Assembly: GCA_022702545.1 (NCBI GenBank)
Contig: JAHRBC010000004.1
Location: 2,480,001 to 2,544,000 of the forward strand
DNA from: Phycomyces nitens
Lineage: Eukaryota > Mucoromycota > Mucoromycetes > Mucorales > Phycomycetaceae
Direction: 5' to 3'
Length of the DNA stretch: 64,000 nucleotides
A program made the position numbers and the translations under genes. Below are positions 37,564 through 48,305 of the stretch, in pieces (position 1 is the first letter of the stretch; each line of letters begins with the position of its first letter). The notes under the pieces were generated by a model. The model worked only from the letters and a program-made list of their open reading frames with translations, searched no databases and was not told where the DNA came from.

Positions 37564-40500
37564 TTAGAACCGTAGATTACAGCGGTACCGGTTGAATACA
37601 TACTCGCTCAAGCCTAGTCTTAATCCTTCCACTTCAGCACGCCATGACTGTGGATCGGTTCCTTGGGCAGCTACATTGGACACCTGATCAAGGAATAGGA
37701 TAACCAATCGAGCCTTGTCAAAGTCCTTGTTGTGAGCAAGCTTCATTACAAATTCCATCAGTAGTTTGATATTCTCAGGCGTTCTTTCCCATGTCTTTAG
37801 TAGCGTGCGAATGTCCCGAATGTCTGTCAACCCCATCAGTTTAGGCTCACAGAAAATAGGCCGTGTCTCTGTATCGGCTGATGTCTTTTTGACACAAGTA
37901 CACACAAACATTGCATATCCATGTGAGATTCTTGTGCTTTTTTTTCATGCCATGATTTCCTGTCAACTTGCCTTGACATCCTGTCGGCTGGAATTCTCTT
38001 GAATATTCTTTTTTCGCCTTTCATTAGCCAATATTTCCTTTCTTAGTTCTGTTCCACACAGCAAAAATCGCATGCCAAAATCAAATGAATATTAAGAAAA
38101 TGTTGCCTATATTTACCATCATACTATGTCTATAATTATTTTTTTTCCTTTGTACCTGTAGGCAACTCGTTTACGACGGACATATCCAACGATTCATTTT
38201 CGGCTTCAAACTCTTTATGTGAAAATATTTGGGTCAATGTGTTTTTGGCCGGGTTGCCTGCTGTAGTCCTGTTTTGAGATTCTTTTTGAAATTTATGGTT
38301 GACTTTGTCTTGGTGATGTGTCTTTAGTTTCTTGTCCTGATGTTCATGGATCTGGCCATACTGTTTGAGAATCTGTTGTTGCATGTCAGTCGAGAGAGCT
38401 AACAATATTTTTGGGTCAAGTTGTGACCATGGAGGCAAGTCAGAAAACGAAGGTTGATCTAGTTCATCATTTTCCATCACTGGTGACACATGAAACTCGG
38501 ATATCTCTAGGTGTTTGATCATCGATGTTGACTCCATATCAATAGAATTCGGTTGGTCTTTGGGCAAATTTGGGGCAATTGATTCCGAGCCTGTGCATTG
38601 TTTATCAATAAAGACAACCTTGTAGTCCTCAGCAATCTCAAGTCTTGTGGTTTCTGGAAGTTGGAAAAATGTTTCTCTATCGACCATCTAACACAGGCAT
38701 TAGAGCCACTAAAAAAAAAGAGCATGTATATTTGACGTTACCATGGGTGGCTTTTCTTTTTCAAAGCCTTTTAAAGTATCCGTATTCATGTCCTTGATTA
38801 GACTGCTTGAAGCAACGGAATCAACCTTTGATGGCAAGACGCTAAATAATCGTGTTTGACCTAAACAATTATTAATCAAAAAGAAATTATTTTGGGAATA
38901 TCTGTTTTATCAAACATGGCTGCCCCTTTTTTTATTCTATTCCTTGATTCTAAAAACATGAAGAGTATTTACCTGATGTCAAGGGACTTTCAAGCTTTTG
39001 TATCTGGATCCCTACACCTATATTCCAATAACAACAACAACAACAAAGATCTCTTGTTTAGTATACCTATACTTTCTCGAGGATTCCACAGACCTCGTAT
39101 ATCAGCTGGAGCAAAATTCAGTTGTTGGTATAAACTCCAGACATTCTTTTCAATCACTTGGCTATCAGAAGTAGCCCGGGGTAGGACAGTCGATCTTGAA
39201 AATGTATCGCAATCCCCGTAACCAAGATACTTTAGTGGTGCATCTGAGCCTGCCTTTCGACGCATAATCTATAGAGTGCATCGAACTATTGAGCAAACAA
39301 AAGAAGATCTTATTACATTGTCTAGGCTTACCTTTAGTGTTATTGACCTCCCTTTCTTTTGCTGGGAATCAAGTCGGTTGCAGACTTCTTTTGCAAGTCT
39401 ATCGATAAAAATCTGTGGATAGACTGATAAACAACCTGACAATACTGCTTGAATGATTTGATTTGATACTTTACTTTTGCCTTTTCCTCATTCTCAAACC
39501 GGATACCCCACTGTAATATTCAAATAATGATTGATTATTCTTGATACAACCATTTTCAAGCTTGAAAGATCTAGTCCAAGTGTTTACATTAACTTCGGCA
39601 CTAACTGACTGTCGAGAAGGATGTGTAGATAGCAGTCGATTGTCGATTCCTTTTGAGAAATCATAGAGTTTTTGTCCAATATTTGTACCAAAGTTTGACT
39701 GCAATTCACTCAATGGAACTAGACCAAGTTCATTTACTAGCCGAACACCCTACTCATGCCAAATTATGATTAATTGCGAATCATTTGTATTGAGCATCAT
39801 ACTTGCCATTCCTTCTAGTTTTTTCTTCATCGACCGACCAACCTAATATTTTTGTGTGGCCATGAGTTCTATTGTTACTGTTACTCAGAATGATCCTGTA
39901 CTTACCCCAGGGAGATCAGTTACTGCAAGTGAGCTCAATAGATCTTGGGTTTGGTCTGGTCCACAGAGAAACTGGCCATTTGGTTTGGCATGTCGATTGG
40001 CCAGTCTAAAGAGGATATTTATATACAATATAGGCTCTGGGTATGCTCACAATACCTTGCTAAAAGAATATTGGGTCCTATCCCAACACTCGTATTACAC
40101 CCAGTCTTGCTCCGAATTTTATCCCTGATCTGTGTAGCCAGGGTCATTTCCTGGCCCGTGCCCGGCTGTGTAACATGAGAAGCGATCTCCAACAAGGCTT
40201 CATCCACACTGACTGCTTGTATTTCATCTGCAAATTCGAAAATGATCTATTGAATTGACATCAACTCCATTAGTGTCTTTATACGAGAACTAGGCAAAGT
40301 TACTTTATAAAATGTATCTGATACGGCCTTGTATTTCTCAAACTCATACCTTTCAAAAGAGAGAAAGAAAATCAGATTTGATAGAATAAAGCGATTATTT
40401 ATATCAAAATATAAAAAAAAGACACTTACGGCACTGACTGCAGCTCTGGACATCTTGTCTTTGCCATGCTCATCCTGTGACATACAGGCCATGAATAATG

Positions 40501-41755
40501 AATATAAAAAGGAGCTTGTTTGTAGATAAAGGAAACTTACATCATTCCATTATAGATACCAAACTTTCTTGCAATATAATTGCAGGAAGCTGGTCTAGTG
40601 TTAGATGACTCTTTTTAAAAAGTACTTTTTGGAATACTTGCCAATCTCACTAGATGAATCATCTTTTGCCCCCTTTGAATGTGCCACGGCCACCTATCAG
40701 TGTTATATTTTAGAGTATTGATACAATGCCTGTCTAAGCATATTCATACCGGAAGATCCTTGAGATGAGGTCGATCCAAAAGACTCACGGATGCAAAAAA
40801 TGCATCGAAATCAATATGCCTAGAATCCATAGTATAATCGACTAATTTAGATGAACAACTCAAATGGCCAAACATGACTTTTTCCTACATGACTACACGA
40901 TGGGTTTCTGGACATTTTCCCTTTCTATTCCGTCCCTTGGAGCCTGTATTCTCTAGATTCCATCGGCGTACCTTCTCCTTTAGCTCTTCCTTCCATGCTG
41001 AGAGATGATGAAGACGAGAGTTCTTGTAATAATCCTTGATGATATCAGGATCAGAATCTGCATCGTGCTTCTCATTCATATCCTCGACAGAATTATTCTC
41101 CTGGTATTCAAGTGTGCCCATCTCTCCATCTACACAATCTTGGTCTCTTGAAATCCCAAGACGATAATGCGTCCATGGCAACAGTCGCTTGGCTGCAATA
41201 GAATCCGTAACCCAACTTGGATCGACTACTTTATAGTTCCTACAATACCATATCTCTGGATATTTAATTGGTCTTGTCAACTTGAAGAGAGCAATGTTCA
41301 TCTTTTGGTCTCACCTCAGTGATTCTATTTTTGCATTGGTTAACGTGGTGGCCAATATGTGTGTTACGGCTGACTTCTTTACTAAAATAGACATAAAAAA
41401 TGAGCCCATCATTTATAAACCCACACAACCCCATATATAAATGGATCTCTGATGGACTTGCAGTGCTGCTGGTAGTCGCCTCCATGCTCCAAGATGTGCC
41501 TTCTTAATTCACTTTGAGGGGCATATCCATTGATGTAAATTGATATTCCTTTGAACAACTGCGGTCGTTCCTGGCTAGCCTGTAAGCCACTGTATTAAAT
41601 AATAATAATTATTATTATAAAGATATTGTCCGTGGTTTGCTTTGTAGCCCCACCCAGACTCACATCTTTTCTTCTTGTTCCTTGAGCTTGAGCTCCTTGT
41701 TCTTCATGTACTTTTGTACTTGTCCGAATTGAATGGCATCATAAGGATCTGTCAT
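37564..41755 (-). CDS. REV1: DNA repair protein REV1 (Y-family deoxycytidyl transferase)
   Basis: A translesion-synthesis polymerase that inserts dCMP opposite abasic sites and scaffolds other TLS polymerases. A many-exon gene. The start at 41755 gives MTDPYDAIQFGQVQKYMKNK. The BRCT domain spans several exons: LFKGISIYINGYAPQSELRR, then THILATTLTNAKIESL, then NYKVVDPSWVTDSIAAKRLL. The catalytic core begins near 40830 with HIDFDAFFASVSLLDRP, continues with SCNYIARKFGIYNGM and the metal-binding SVDEALLEI (about 40200), then DIRSKTG-like palm residues and a helix-hairpin-helix-like segment (TDLPGVGRSMKKKL). A ubiquitin-binding motif (LDPKILLALSTDMQQQIL) lies near 38340-38430. The C-terminal domain that binds REV7 and Y-polymerases is at 37564-37880 (IRTLLKTWE, then FDKARLVILFLDQV). 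The intron beginning at 40641 uses a GC donor (GCAAGT). Not all exon borders are resolved. Confidence 0.92.
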
Positions 41756-41988
41756 GGCGTTCAGTTGTTTGTTCTCAAGAAACCAAACCAAGATGGACAT
41801 TTCAAATACCGATATTCCAATTTTAGCATGCTCAAGAAAAATGGCCAAGTGGCCAGTGGAGTCCAACTGGGCGTTGACACTGTGTGATCCGGTCTTCTAC
41901 GTCACTACGAGTCAAGAAAGGACTCGTGTCAAGCTAAGCCTAAACCAATCGAGCACATCTCTCTTTTCTATCATTTATCAATTTCGCC

Positions 41989-43097
41989 ATGCTGGCCTAC
42001 AGAGATCTGCCAGCCGAGGATGGGGATGAATCCCAGGCGGGATGCAAGTTGATGGATGGATTTGCCATCTTTATTCAACTGTGTCTGGCCACAGCTGCCT
42101 TTTCAACGCTTGTCCTGAAGCGCCAGAGAGAAAAGCCACAACGACCTGTTCGCATTTGGTGAGTATCCCTTTGACCTTGTACGCATAGACACTGACAATG
42201 CAGCAACCCATAGGGCATTTGACGTTAGCAAACAACTTGTTGGTGGAATCGTCATCCATTCCCTAAATGTAGTGGCTGCCTATGTATTTGGAACCAATCC
42301 TGATGGAGAACAGTCGAATCCATGTGTATGGTAAGGTGGAATAAGAAAGGATCCCGGCTGGAGAACAATGGTTGGTATTCATTATATGTACCCAGGTACT
42401 TTTTGAATATCTTGGTGGATACAACATTAGGAGTAGTCATTCTTTGGCTCATCCTGTCAGGATTCAAGTACATTACATCGTACTTTGGCTGGACTGGGTT
42501 TGAGAGTGGTGTGTATGGAAACCCACCCATGACAGATCAACTTAAGCAATGGGGAAAGCAGCTGGTACTGTACATTGTCAGTCTGGTGTTGATGAAGTCT
42601 GTCGTTGTCCTTCTCTTTCATCTTTGCCCCTGGATATCGGATTTTGGACGGTGGGTCCTACAATGGACACTGGGAAACTATAAGCTTCAGGTGGTCTTTG
42701 TGATGTTGATGTAAGTAAAAGTCAATTCGCACCGTACAAAGAGTATTGTTTTTAATTCACCAAATGTATCAGATTCCCTTTGGTGATGAATATTATGCAG
42801 TTTTGGATCGTGGACACGATTGTAAAGCACAAATCTGACAAGAAGCCCATTCGATTATCTCGAGATGAAGAGGCAGATAATCTCTTGTCAGAAGAAGACG
42901 ATAATGAACATCGTGGGTCTTCTTTTGGCTTGCTACAAGTACACGAGACCGACAGCCAAGAGGCCCTTTTGTCAGCCAAGGATCTGACGGATGACGACCC
43001 TTTAAAAGATACGCCCTTTACAGCCGTCCATGAACCACGGTCAAGTAGGGAGTCTCAACCATTAAGCCCACCTCATCCTCCCCAGCCTTTTCCTTGA
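41989..43097 (+). CDS. STIMATE/TMEM110-like vacuolar or ER membrane protein
   Basis: Belongs to the family of yeast YPL162C (vacuolar membrane) and animal STIMATE, which promotes STIM-Orai calcium entry at ER-plasma membrane contacts. Four exons: 41989-42158, 42214-42330, 42396-42710 and 42773-43097, all phase 2, giving 308 residues. Several TM helices are visible (FAIFIQLCLATAAFSTLVL; FLNILVDTTLGVVILWLIL; LVLYIVSLVLMKSVVVLLF; VVFVMLIFPLVMNIMQFWI). Family signatures are the loop after TM3 with GFESGVYGNPP and the post-TM motif FWIVDTIVKHK. The C-terminal ~95 residues are acidic, Ser/Pro-rich and cytosolic. It is divergent from REV1 across about 230 bp. A role in calcium signalling in this fungus is inference from the animal protein. 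Confidence 0.87.
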
Positions 43098-43286
43098 CCT
43101 TTTTATTTAAAGAGATAATCATTGACTTCATCCTTCGTGTTAAAACCCTTTTCTTTTTCTTTTTTCATCGCCATCATTGAATATTCTACTCAAATCATAC
43201 ATGTTTGCCAACTATCCTTTTTCATTCTTTGCATCCAAAGCAATAAAACTAGAATTATACATATATATACATCTAAATGATGACAT

Positions 43287-45266
43287 TTATAAGCAATTGA
43301 GACTCATGTCCCAAAACTTGATCTCTAGTTGAGTAGCCTGCTTAAAGGTCTCGCAGACTTCTTTGAAACGAGACACTGAAGTCGAGACACTGTGGAGAGC
43401 CAGCTCTTCAAGAAGTTCTAGTACAATTTATGGATTAGTTACCAAGCCAACCGAGTTTCTCATTGAATTTTTCCTTACCATTTCCAAGTGTCACGGCCTC
43501 TTGGTAGGGCTTATCGGCATAAGTAGAGATCCAGGTCCAGTAAGGGTTTCCCTCTACAAATATAGATTGTTGGTATTTCTTAAACCATTGTGATTATGCT
43601 TACCTTTCTTTGTTTTTGGACAATTGAACAACTTGAGGCCGATATCTCCATAACCCAAAAGACAGGGTGCCATGGCTACTTGCAAATCCAATTGATCGCC
43701 AGTTGCGCCCTTGTCCAAAACGTAGCGTGTGTAGGCTACATTGCACACACTCTCGGGAGTAGACAATACTTCCTCTTCACTTATTCCCCAGTCAGTGCAG
43801 TACTTTTTGAAAAATGGTAGAAACTAGTTTTAGTATCTAATAGGCCAATAAAACAAACCAGTTGTTTACCTTGAGATGTAACTGCATTTCACCATGAATA
43901 TGCAAAACAATCTTTGCGTTACGTGCACACATGTCAATATTGGGTGCTGTTTAATCAAGATGAGTATCATTTGGCCAACTATATAGTGTCACCCCTTACA
44001 TTTGTAGGCAGCCAAGGCAGCGCTGCGAGCGTAGTGTTGCAGATACATGTAATCTTGCTTGATATAGTGAATAAAAGACTCTTTTGGAAGAGTTCCGTCT
44101 GCAATTCCACGAACAAATGGGTGGTCGATAAACTCACTCCACATTCCCTTTGGAAGGGAGTCTCTGAGAGCCTTTACAAAGCTCTTGCTAAAATCAAGAC
44201 GCTCGATTAGTAATCCATTTGATGCTTAGACCCAAAATATAGAAGAAGAAGAAAAGAGAGATAGAGAGAGTTACCCAGCATAAGGCATGCTACGGATTCC
44301 ATGGAAATGGTTGACTGGTCCAGATCCTTGGCCAATGTCTTCCAAGGTATCCTCGATAGCATGCTGGATATAAGTAGTGGCATTGATAACAGCGGGCAAG
44401 ACTTTAATACAGACTTATCAGCTCTAACTTGTTTTGTTTTTATTACTCTGATACTTACCATCAAGTCCTTTTGCCAATTCACCTGCAATGGCAGCAGAGA
44501 GGGTGCATCCAGTGCCGTGTGTGTTCTTGGTATCGATATAGGGATTTACGATTTGATAGATCTCGTTGGTTTCGGTTGTGTAGAGCACATCAATCACTAC
44601 ACGAAGACCATCCCGATCAAAAGGCAAATGACCCCCCTTTACCAATACATGCTTGGCTCCTTTGGCCCCAAGCTGTTTTGCAGCCTCGCACATATCCTCG
44701 TATGTCTTAATTGAACCCTCATCCTTTCCCAGAATCACCTCAGCTTCGGGTACGTTGGGGGTCAAGACAAAGGTTACGGGCAATAGAAAGTCAACAAACG
44801 TCTCGACTGCATCCTTGGCCAACAGACGCGATCCACTGGTCGAGACCATTACGGGGTCCACAACAAGCTTGTCTACTTTGGGGTAGTCCTTAAGAGTTGA
44901 TACGATTGTTTTGATGATCTCAGACGAAGACAACATTCCAGTCTTGATGACATTGGCACCAATGTCGCTCAGTACAGCATCGAGCTGCTTCTTAACAAAC
45001 TCGACTGGTAGATCGTGAATGCCATTGACACCAAGAGTGTTTTGGGAGGTGATTGAGGTCAGAACAGAGGATGCATAGACACCTAATGAAGTAAGGGTCT
45101 TGATGTCGGCTTGGATTCCAGCCCCACTTTAGATGCAAGGGATGTTATTTTTTCTCTCTCTTTCTCTGGTGAGGATAGAATATTCTGACCGAGGTATGGT
45201 TTGTTCTTACCCACCGCTATCGCTTCCTGCAATAGTCAACACTTTTGGTCTAGTAGTATTACTCAT
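43287..45266 (-). CDS. THI20: Bifunctional HMP-phosphate kinase / TenA thiaminase-II-like protein
   Basis: A thiamine pyrimidine-branch enzyme: an N-terminal ThiD kinase that phosphorylates HMP(-P), and a C-terminal TenA domain that salvages or hydrolyses thiamine degradation products. Eight exons: 45211-45266, 44459-45126, 44275-44401, 44000-44187, 43870-43946, 43604-43802, 43479-43553 and 43287-43417, all phases consistent, giving 506 residues. The kinase starts MSNTTRPKVLTIAGSDSGGG with GAGIQAD; it has DPVMVSTSG, LTPNVPEAEVI, VLVKGGHL and the anion-hole motif NTHGTGCTLSAAIA. The TenA part starts at about residue 290 (GMWSEFIDHPFVRGIADGTL) and keeps FIHYIKQDYMYLQHYARSAA, a Cys near CPKTKK and PYWTWISTYA. 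This fusion is fungus-typical. No TPP riboswitch signature (CUGAGA/ACCUGA) was seen in the first intron or upstream. Confidence 0.95.
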
Positions 45267-46168
45267 TCTAAACAAATATAAATATTTTGAATACAACCTG
45301 AGCAGATTGGATACCAGGATAAGATTATAGGGACGTGACGTGTTCAAAGAAGTTCAATCTACAATTTTGTACCATTTTCATTTTGAACAATAAGATACTG
45401 GTTACCATGCCTACAGAACTATACTTTTATGAGTACTACTAGGTTTAGAAGATCTCTTTTTATTACTATGGTAACAAAAGTATGTTTCAATAGGCCAATT
45501 ATAGACAAATCATTCTTTTTTTTTTTTGGCTCTATTGTAACAATGAAACCACTGCTGGTTTATGGCAATAGACATCAACATGCTCATTAAACACAATTGG
45601 CGGTCTAATCTCACTATTGTCTTTATTTGGACCTTGTGCTAGCTTGCAAATATAAATATATATATATATATCACAGCCACGTCTGTCTCTATCAAGGTTG
45701 TTCCACTTGAATGAGGATTTGATTTGTGGGGCTAATGAAGCACAAGGTACATTTGTACCAAATAAATCATAATTATTATACACTGCTCATAAACACACAT
45801 GTACCAAATGTAAACTTTGCTCACAATCAGACGTGTATTATAGCTTAATAGGCAAGGGGCTAGGAAATTTAGCCTAGGGGTTTAATAACAGATCAAAGCC
45901 CAATATATAAAATGTAGGGGTAAAGGGTCCCCGGACGTGCTTGGGTCCAAGTTACACTCTCTCTCTACTTTAACCTTTACGAGAATCTGGCCCAAACAAA
46001 ATAGAATATTGCGATCTCAAACATGGATATCTTTACATCAAAGGATCTAATCAGATAAAGATACGTACCAACGAAATATGCAGACATACAGAAGATGTAC
46101 ACGATTGTGTGGATATACTTTACTATGTCTTTATATATATATATATTTGTATGTATTTATATTATTTT
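45267..46168. other. Intergenic region THI20/calmodulin
   Basis: About 900 bp with no exon supported. It contains a poly-T run near 45515, a TA run near 45655-45670 and a GTGACGTG sequence at about 45334-45342, just upstream of THI20. Confidence 0.45.
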
Positions 46169-46905
46169 TTACTTGCCACCCATCATGGACTTGAACTCTT
46201 CAAAGCTAATCTGTCCATCACCATTCTCATCAGCCTCCTTGATCATAGCATCAAGTTCTTCCTCAGACAAGGCCTCGTTGAGAGAAGCCATGACTCTGCG
46301 CAGCTCTTCACGGTCAATCAAACCATTGCCATCAGCATCGAAAACCCTGATAAAAAAAATCATTAGCTTCACAAACAACAAACAGATCAAATGTGATGGC
46401 TTACTTGAAGGCCTCTCTGAGGTCGTCGGCATCATTGTCGGTCTTGAGGTTCTTGACGAGACCCAAGAATTCCTGGAAGTCAATGGTACCATTGCCATCG
46501 GCATCAACATCATTGACCTTGAAACAAAACAAAAAACCTTGTCAGACTCTATATAATCATATTTGTTTCTTGTGGGTCAAGTATAATTACCATATCCTGC
46601 AACTCTTGCTCGCTAGGGTTCATTCCAAACGAACGAAGGACAACACCGAGTTCCTTGGCGCTAATGGTGCCATCACCATCTTTATCAAATAATTGGAATG
46701 CCTCGCGGTATTCTGCAATCTGCTCTTCTGAAAGTTGGTCTGCCTATTGATAAAATAATAAGTATGTGGGTGTGTAGCTTGAAATCCTCAAGTCACCAAT
46801 ATTTTTTATAAAATATTATTATAAAATATTATTATAAAATATTATTATAAATATATATATATTGTATTGCTATGAATAAATGATTATCATGTCTGTATTT
46901 ACCAT
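46169..46905 (-). CDS. CMD1: Calmodulin
   Basis: The EF-hand calcium sensor. Four exons: 46903-46905 (ATG alone), 46591-46743, 46405-46517 and 46169-46346, with phases 0/0/2, giving 148 residues. It begins [20 protein letters not shown]. Four EF-hand loops are visible: [36 protein letters not shown] and [12 protein letters not shown], each with the 12-residue D-x-D-x-D/N-G...E pattern, so all four sites should bind calcium. The third hand ([20 protein letters not shown]) diverges from animal calmodulin, as is common in fungi. A CRE-like palindrome lies about 115 bp upstream. The IQ protein at 14098-16269 is a plausible partner. Confidence 0.98.
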
Positions 46906-47018
46906 TGAGAAAAACAAGGAAGAGAGTACAGAGAAAATGATCTCGAGAAAATATACACTTTTTTTTATTTTATTTCAATCATATTTAGTGTACCTCACAC
47001 TTTTGCGCCCAATATATT

Positions 47019-47032
47019 ACGTGACGTCACGT
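47019..47032. promoter_or_regulatory. CRE-like palindrome upstream of calmodulin
   Basis: ACGTGACGTCACGT is a perfect 14-bp palindrome containing TGACGTCA, the ATF/CREB bZIP consensus, with a half-site (GTGACGTA) at 47045-47052. It lies 115-145 bp upstream of the calmodulin start. bZIP control is inferred from the motif only. Confidence 0.5.
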
Positions 47033-47101
47033 TGTACATGTTTCGTGACGTAGATTCAATTTATTTATTAATATATTTATTTATACATATTTATATTTAT
47101 A

Positions 47102-48305
47102 TACAGTGCGTCCACCCTCAAATTGGACATTTTTTTGAGACTCAATTGCCCATTTGTTTGAAACTCAAGTGGTCATTTTTTAGAGACTTTGTTGGTCAAT
47201 AATTTTAAAATTTATTTTAGCAAAGACAAAACTATATAGGAATCTTATTACGACAGTTTTCAAACTGATTTATCGAGTGCTGAATAAAGTTCCCAAGGTG
47301 CTCAACTGGCACAGATTCAGCAGCTTCTACGATGCGTGTAGTAAGAGTTTCCACATCACTAAGCTTATTCCGTTTAACCTTTCCTTTTACAATTGCCCAA
47401 AATTGTTCAACAGGATTGAAATTCAGGTGAGTAAGGAGGGAGATAAACTGGTATATATCCTCTTTTAATAATCACAGGATCAATAACCTTTGGGACATGA
47501 ATTGGAGCGTTATCCATAATAATAAAGTAACCTCTTATTTCAGGATTACTCATCCATGATATCCATAGTATCGTTAAGGAATTGAATATAGTGACCGCCT
47601 GTCGTACCTTTAGGAACAGCCAGTCTTTCTTCTGGTGCTTTTCTCTTAGAAGCTCTACTACCTTTTGTGTCTTGATGTTTTCTGATTCTCTCATACTCAT
47701 GTTAACAACCCCAACAGATGATATAGCACCAATAACAGTATGAGAGACAGTTTTTGTTGAAGGGGTAATAACAACGGCCTGGGTGCCTCGTTTAGACCAA
47801 CCACGGCTGCGACGCATATTAATATCGAAACCTGACTCATCAATAAAAACACAGTTTCTCATATAATCCATCTCACTATTTTCAATCCACTTATTAACCT
47901 AATCAACACGAGCTTAAAGGGTTTCTTCTTTATTTCGAGCAACAGAACGGCGATATACAACTTTGATACTCAAGTTGCATTCTTCTTTCATAAACTCAGC
48001 TACTCTTGATTTCTTAATTTGAAGACCAGGGAAGCTTGTTGTAAGGTTTTCTACTGCGTCTTGGATAGTTGCAGAAGAATCCTCATCAAAGAAATTAATC
48101 AAGTGGCTCTTGTGATCTTTGTTGAGCAGACTAATAGATCTACTTGAACCAAGGTTTTTTTTCCCATTTACGGGCAGTGTCATAATCCACTTTAGCTGCC
48201 TTGGCCGCTTCCTTTGGCTTCATAGGCTTCTCTTTTAAAAAGTAGAAGTATCTCACGATCTTCAAGAGTGTATTTTTTCTTGTATTATTTCAGACATTTA
48301 TTAGG
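47102..48305 (-). mobile_element. Tc1/mariner-type DNA transposon (DDE), inactivated
   Basis: One end is visible at 47102-47150 (TA followed by CAGTGCGTCCACCC and a G/T-rich inverted-repeat-like region). The transposase lies on the minus strand. Reading inward from about 48305 there is a helix-turn-helix part (KEAAKAAKVDYDTARKWEKK near 48184-48240), then DEDSSATIQDAVENL and EECNLSIKVVYRRSVARN (47914-48183). The catalytic domain (47407-47871) follows with FIDESGFDINMRRSRGWSKR (first Asp), IMDNAPIHVPKV (second Asp) and LPPYSPE. After a frameshift near 47420 the third acidic residue (PVEQFW) and the C-terminus run to about 47230. At least three frame changes make it non-functional. The opposite terminal repeat is missing where LINE sequence abuts. 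Confidence 0.85.

Noticed and set aside
45127..45300. TPP riboswitch in THI20 intron 1 or leader
   Set aside because: The conserved CUGAGA and ACCUGA elements are not present.
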